Shown: in pieces, positions 60,717 through 64,000 of the stretch
Numbering within the stretch: the first letter of the stretch is position 1
How the letters are laid out: every line of letters starts with the position of its first letter
Assembly: GCF_000331515.1 (NCBI RefSeq)
Contig: NZ_AMZO01000006.1
Span: 434,001-498,000 of the forward strand
Reading direction: 5' to 3'
DNA from: Photobacterium marinum
Lineage (GTDB): Bacteria > Pseudomonadota > Gammaproteobacteria > Enterobacterales > Vibrionaceae
DNA length: 64,000 nt
The notes under the pieces: model-generated
The model's database searches: none
What the model was told of the DNA's origin: nothing
What the model saw: only the letters and a program-made list of their open reading frames with translations
Program-made: the position numbers and the translations under genes

Positions 60717-61925
60717 ATGCAGTTGTTAATTAGTTTGGCCGGTATTTTTGTGCTGGTAGTATGCGCTTGGGCGTTATCTGAGAACCGTAAAGCGATCAAC
60801 TGGCGTACAGTTGGCGGGGCCTTATTCTTACAGGCCGGTTTTGCCGCTTTGGTTCTTTATGTTCCGTTGGGGCAGAAGATGCTGGGAGCCATGAGTAGTG
60901 GTGTTGCCAGCGTATTGGGTTTTGCGGATGAAGGTATTAAATTCTTATTCGGTGACCTAGCTACTTCCGGTTTTATTTTTGCCATCCGCGTTCTTCCCCT
61001 CGTTATTTTCATTAGTGCTCTTATCTCCCTTCTTTATTATCTTGGCGTGATGCAATGGGTCATCAAAGTGATTGGTGGCGGTATTCAGAAAGCACTGAAA
61101 ACCAGCCGTGCAGAATCATTGGTAGCCACAGGTAATATTTTCCTGTCTCAGGGCGAATCTCCACTATTGGTGAAACCATTCCTACCACAGATGACGCGTT
61201 CAGAACTGTTCGCTGTGATGACGGGTGGTATGGCATCTGTAGCGGGTAGTGTACTGGGTGGTTACGCTGGCCTGGGTGTTGAGCTTAAGTACCTGATTGC
61301 CGCAAGCTTCATGGCTGCTCCGGGTAGTTTGATGATGGCGAAGATTCTGGTTCCTGAGCAAAGCGTTGCCGTGGAACAAACCGACATCGAAATGGCAAAG
61401 AGTGATCACAGTAATGCGATCGATGCACTGGCTGCGGGTGCAATGAACGGTATGAAAGTTGCAGTTGCTATCGGTACTATGCTGATTGCTTTCGTGAGTG
61501 TGATTGCTATGGCAAACGCTGGTCTGGAAACTGTAGGTGAATGGTTCGGGATGCAAAGCCTGACTATGCAGTCAATCCTTGGCTACGTATTCTCTCCACT
61601 GGCGTTCGTTATTGGTGTACCTGCATCGGAAATGCTTCAGGCTGGTTCTTTCATCGGTCAGAAACTGATTCTGAATGAGTTCGTTGCTTTCCTTGATTTC
61701 GTAAATGTGAAAGAAGCACTGACAGCTCAAAGCCAGGTTATCATTACTTTTGCACTGTGTGGTTTTGCAAATATTGGTTCAATCGCTATCCAGATTGGTT
61801 CAATCGGTATAATGGCTCCAGAGCGTCGCGGTGATGTAGCAAGCCTGGGTATTAAAGCAGTTTTGGCTGCTACTCTGGCTAACCTGATGAGTGCGGCGCT
61901 GGCAGGTATTTTCGTAGGCCTGTAA
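60717..61925 (+). CDS. Concentrative nucleoside transporter (NupC family)
   Basis: The 402-residue protein has the CNT fold seen in Vibrio cholerae vcCNT: MQLLISLAGIFVLVVCAWAL, NIFLSQGESPLLVKPF (first hairpin, nucleoside-binding), MTGGMASVAGSVLGGY and the second conserved region FVIGVPASEMLQAGSFIGQKL, then LCGFANIGSIAIQIGSIG. It imports nucleosides with Na+ or H+. QGESP in the first hairpin differs slightly from the GQTEAP form, which is typical for one NupC subgroup. Single gene; terminator follows. Confidence 0.93.
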   Translation: MQLLISLAGIFVLVVCAWALSENRKAINWRTVGGALFLQAGFAALVLYVPLGQKMLGAMSSGVASVLGFADEGIKFLFGDLATSGFIFAIRVLPLVIFISALISLLYYLGVMQWVIKVIGGGIQKALKTSRAESLVATGNIFLSQGESPLLVKPFLPQMTRSELFAVMTGGMASVAGSVLGGYAGLGVELKYLIAASFMAAPGSLMMAKILVPEQSVAVEQTDIEMAKSDHSNAIDALAAGAMNGMKVAVAIGTMLIAFVSVIAMANAGLETVGEWFGMQSLTMQSILGYVFSPLAFVIGVPASEMLQAGSFIGQKLILNEFVAFLDFVNVKEALTAQSQVIITFALCGFANIGSIAIQIGSIGIMAPERRGDVASLGIKAVLAATLANLMSAALAGIFVGL

Positions 61926-61955
61926 TTGCATCATCAATAAAATAGATTCAACACG

Positions 61956-61983
61956 AAACCGCCATTTAGTGGCGGTTTTTTTA
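61956..61983 (+). terminator. Terminator after the nucleoside transporter
   Basis: AAACCGCCA pairs with TGGCGGTTT around TTTAG, ending in seven T. Confidence 0.88.
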
Positions 61984-62096
61984 TGGATTATCGTAAGTGC
62001 AGCGGCTAAGTCCTCAGAGAGCTGTAACCATATAAAACGATGTTTTATTATGTTAAGGTTACGACTTCTACTTAGTTGAGCGGATGGTTAGTAATA

Positions 62097-62423
62097 GTGA
62101 TTGCGCGTAAGATTTTAGTCTTGTCTTTTGCTTGTTTCATGTCGGTTAAGGCCAATGCAGACACATTCTTAAATGATAAGACATTAGCGAATAGTAACTT
62201 AGTGTCGGAGTATTCCGGAGAGATGATGGGGAGCGATAATTCGGGAACACGTTTATCAGAGTCGACCGAGCCTTCATTTTACATATCACCTGATATTTAC
62301 TCATCACCAACAGTGACACCATACGATCCTGGTTTTGAGCCTACAAGCGAAGCTATGCGAGAGAATGAAGCAAAACAAGAAGCTGATGACAGACTTTGGC
62401 AGGCTATTTTTTCACTTTTTTGA
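62097..62423 (+). CDS. Small exported hypothetical protein
   Basis: A GTG at 62097 gives 108 residues with a signal peptide (IARKILVLSFACFMSVKANA, then D); a TTG 21 bases upstream is also in frame and neither has a good ribosome binding site. The mature part is hydrophilic and rich in Ser, Glu and Pro (PDIYSSPTVTPYDPGFEP), probably disordered, ending in an amphipathic helix DRLWQAIFSLF. No family was recognised. Confidence 0.5.
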   Translation: MIARKILVLSFACFMSVKANADTFLNDKTLANSNLVSEYSGEMMGSDNSGTRLSESTEPSFYISPDIYSSPTVTPYDPGFEPTSEAMRENEAKQEADDRLWQAIFSLF

Positions 62424-62555
62424 CCATCTATGTATGCAGATAAGTACAAGTTCATTTCCGACATGTAGCATAAAAAAGACACATTCACATCTTTATTATT
62501 AAGACGCAAACCCTCTACTACAATTATGAAAAATAACAGTAGCAGAGGTATTCAC

Positions 62556-63983
62556 GTGTCCAGTCAATCATTCTCAGTCCATCCTTTTTTGCGCTCAGGG
62601 TTGTGCTTTTTTGCTCTGACCACAGCGTTTACAGTGCATGCAGAACCGAACTTTCGTTCGGGTCAGGTACTTGTTCAGGCTTCGCCGGAAGAACTCGGTG
62701 ATGCCAAAGTGTTGCGCTACTATCCCGGATCCGGGGTCTCGATTGTTAAAGTTGAGCCGGGCAAGGAAAACGGTCAGCTAACGGCATTCAAAGCCAAAGG
62801 AAAGCGAGCCAGTAAGAACTATATTGCCAGCCACTTTGTGGATGACCCTTATTACAATACCTATCAATGGCATTTTAATCATATTGAATCTGATTTGGCC
62901 TGGGGAACAAGTGATGGTTATGGTGTCACTGTTGCTGTTCTGGATACCGGTCTGCGCGAAGGCGGTAATGATGGCATTGGTTGTATCGATACAAATGACA
63001 GTGGCCAGAAAACAGGGGTGGATATCGTCAATAATGACAACGATCCGACTGATGGCGATGGTCACGGGACTCACGTATCGGGCACTATTGCTCAAGCGAC
63101 CGGTAATAAAGTAGGGGTTGCCGGTTTGGCTTATGCCAGCTGTGTGATGCCAGTAAAAGTATTGAGTGATACCGGTTCGGGAACTTTTGCGGATATCGCT
63201 GAGGGGATTTATTACGCTGTCGATAACGGGGCTGGTGTAATCAATATGAGCCTAGGGGTAAGTGCTCGCTCCGGGCTGACAAATGATCCAATCATGGATG
63301 CTGCTCTTGATTATGCTGAAAGTAATGGGGTTATCGTTGTCGCTGCGGCGGGTAATGATGGCTTTAGAAAAAATGTAAGTTATCCTGCTATTTATCCGAG
63401 TGTAATAGCGGTCGGAGCTACGGATTTTAATAATTCGCTGGCATCCTATTCAAATCGGGGTAAAGGGCTTGATGTCGTGGCACCCGGAGGAAATACCAGT
63501 GCTGATGAAAACGGTGATGGCTTTGCAGATGGTGTCTTACAGGAAACTTTTGGTAGTGACGGAGTCTGGGGGTATTACTTTTTCCAGGGAACGTCTATGG
63601 CGGCACCGCATGTGAGTGCGCTGGCGGCTATGTTACTGGCAAATGGTGTTGCTCCGGCTGATGTAAAGCAGGCGATTACTTCCAGCGCCATGGACTTAGG
63701 TAGTACCGGTTATGACAGTACCTACGGTCATGGGCTTATTCAGGGTTATCAGGCATTGAACTGGACTGCAGGTGACTCATCATCCGGTGGAGGTGATTCA
63801 GGTGGAGATGATAGTAACAGCGGAGAAGCAACCTGTACGGATATGGATGGTGACGGTTATTGCGTAGAGCAGGGCGATTGCGACGACAATAATGCAGATG
63901 TTTATCCAGGACGCAATGAGAAAGGTCCTCGAAGCCGAGACGGGCTGGATAATAACTGCGACGGCCAGGTTGATAATAAATAG
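62556..63983 (+). CDS. Secreted subtilisin-like serine protease (S8) with Asp-rich C-terminal tail
   Basis: The GTG at 62556, seven bases after AGAGG, is preferred; an ATG 30 bases upstream lacks a ribosome binding site. The 475-residue protein has a signal peptide (cleavage near VHA-EPN), a short propeptide and an S8 domain with catalytic Asp130 (AVLDTGLR), His170 (GHGTHVSGT) and Ser347 (FQGTSMAAPHVS), numbered from the GTG. After a Ser/Gly linker (SSGGGDSGGDDSNSG) the last 45 residues read DMDGDGYCVEQGDCDDNNAD and DGLDNNCDGQVDNK, a MopE/thrombospondin-3-like calcium motif with Cys. The tail may bind Ca2+ or attach the enzyme to a surface. A broad secreted protease is expected. Confidence 0.92.
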   Translation: MSSQSFSVHPFLRSGLCFFALTTAFTVHAEPNFRSGQVLVQASPEELGDAKVLRYYPGSGVSIVKVEPGKENGQLTAFKAKGKRASKNYIASHFVDDPYYNTYQWHFNHIESDLAWGTSDGYGVTVAVLDTGLREGGNDGIGCIDTNDSGQKTGVDIVNNDNDPTDGDGHGTHVSGTIAQATGNKVGVAGLAYASCVMPVKVLSDTGSGTFADIAEGIYYAVDNGAGVINMSLGVSARSGLTNDPIMDAALDYAESNGVIVVAAAGNDGFRKNVSYPAIYPSVIAVGATDFNNSLASYSNRGKGLDVVAPGGNTSADENGDGFADGVLQETFGSDGVWGYYFFQGTSMAAPHVSALAAMLLANGVAPADVKQAITSSAMDLGSTGYDSTYGHGLIQGYQALNWTAGDSSSGGGDSGGDDSNSGEATCTDMDGDGYCVEQGDCDDNNADVYPGRNEKGPRSRDGLDNNCDGQVDNK

Positions 63984-64000
63984 GGCAGTTTGAATTTACT

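Overview
The window looks like a chromosomal stretch of a marine gammaproteobacterium of the family Vibrionaceae (Photobacterium, Vibrio, Grimontia or Enterovibrio type). This is inferred from the gene set (DsdC-like LysR regulator, secreted GH18 chitinase, NupC-type nucleoside transporter, GuaC, CreA, HslJ-like META lipoprotein, OvoA), from moderate A+T content and from A+T-rich intergenic DNA. No rRNA, tRNA, CRISPR array, intact insertion sequence or integrase was seen.

Layout. 0-3 kb: the end of an ABC exporter gene cut by the window edge, followed by an AraC regulator with a Fur-box-like site in front of it, suggesting the edge of an iron/siderophore locus. 3.3-4.8 kb: a small membrane protein and L-threonine aldolase. 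4.9-10.2 kb: two exported coiled-coil proteins on the minus strand that resemble an alpha-helical pore-forming toxin and a larger partner with a possible Tc-toxin-like C-terminus, then a lipoprotein. 10.3-14.4 kb: orphan DsdC-like regulator, secreted chitinase, lipase-like hydrolase. 14.6-22.2 kb: a copper/silver efflux operon (Cys/His-rich protein, CusC-, CusB- and CusA-like proteins, Met/His-rich cupredoxin) behind a promoter with the geometry expected for a CueR/MerR-type activator. 23-27.8 kb: secreted PI-PLC-like protein, an epoxide-hydrolase-like protein, a zinc-ribbon protein and an M42-type aminopeptidase.

28.0-34.1 kb is the most unusual region. A sigma54-dependent activator is followed by two inverted-repeat operator sites, a good sigma54 -24/-12 promoter and an operon of three NifX-type (dinitrogenase iron-molybdenum cofactor) proteins, a DUF5320 miniprotein, a DUF89/ARMT1-like protein and two MinD-type ATPases carrying 2x[4Fe-4S] ferredoxin insertions. 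A decayed metallo-beta-lactamase-fold gene follows. This is the gene content of the 'orange protein' (ORP, Mo-Cu cluster) systems described from strict anaerobes such as Desulfovibrio, here in what appears to be a facultative Vibrionaceae genome.

34-64 kb is mostly housekeeping and accessory genes: thioesterase, GMP reductase with a terminator-like hairpin at the predicted +1, an AraC regulator divergent from a YiaW/YiaV-like pair, an EAL phosphodiesterase, a CPA2 antiporter, a TolC-HlyD-ABC2-ABC2 export operon without its own ATPase gene, CreA, a META lipoprotein, ovothiol synthase OvoA, two acetyltransferases meeting at a perfect palindrome, an SRPBCC protein, an exported protein of 20-residue repeats, a small beta-barrel, a nucleoside transporter and a secreted subtilase with an Asp-rich calcium-type tail. 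All functional calls come from reading motifs; no database search was possible.
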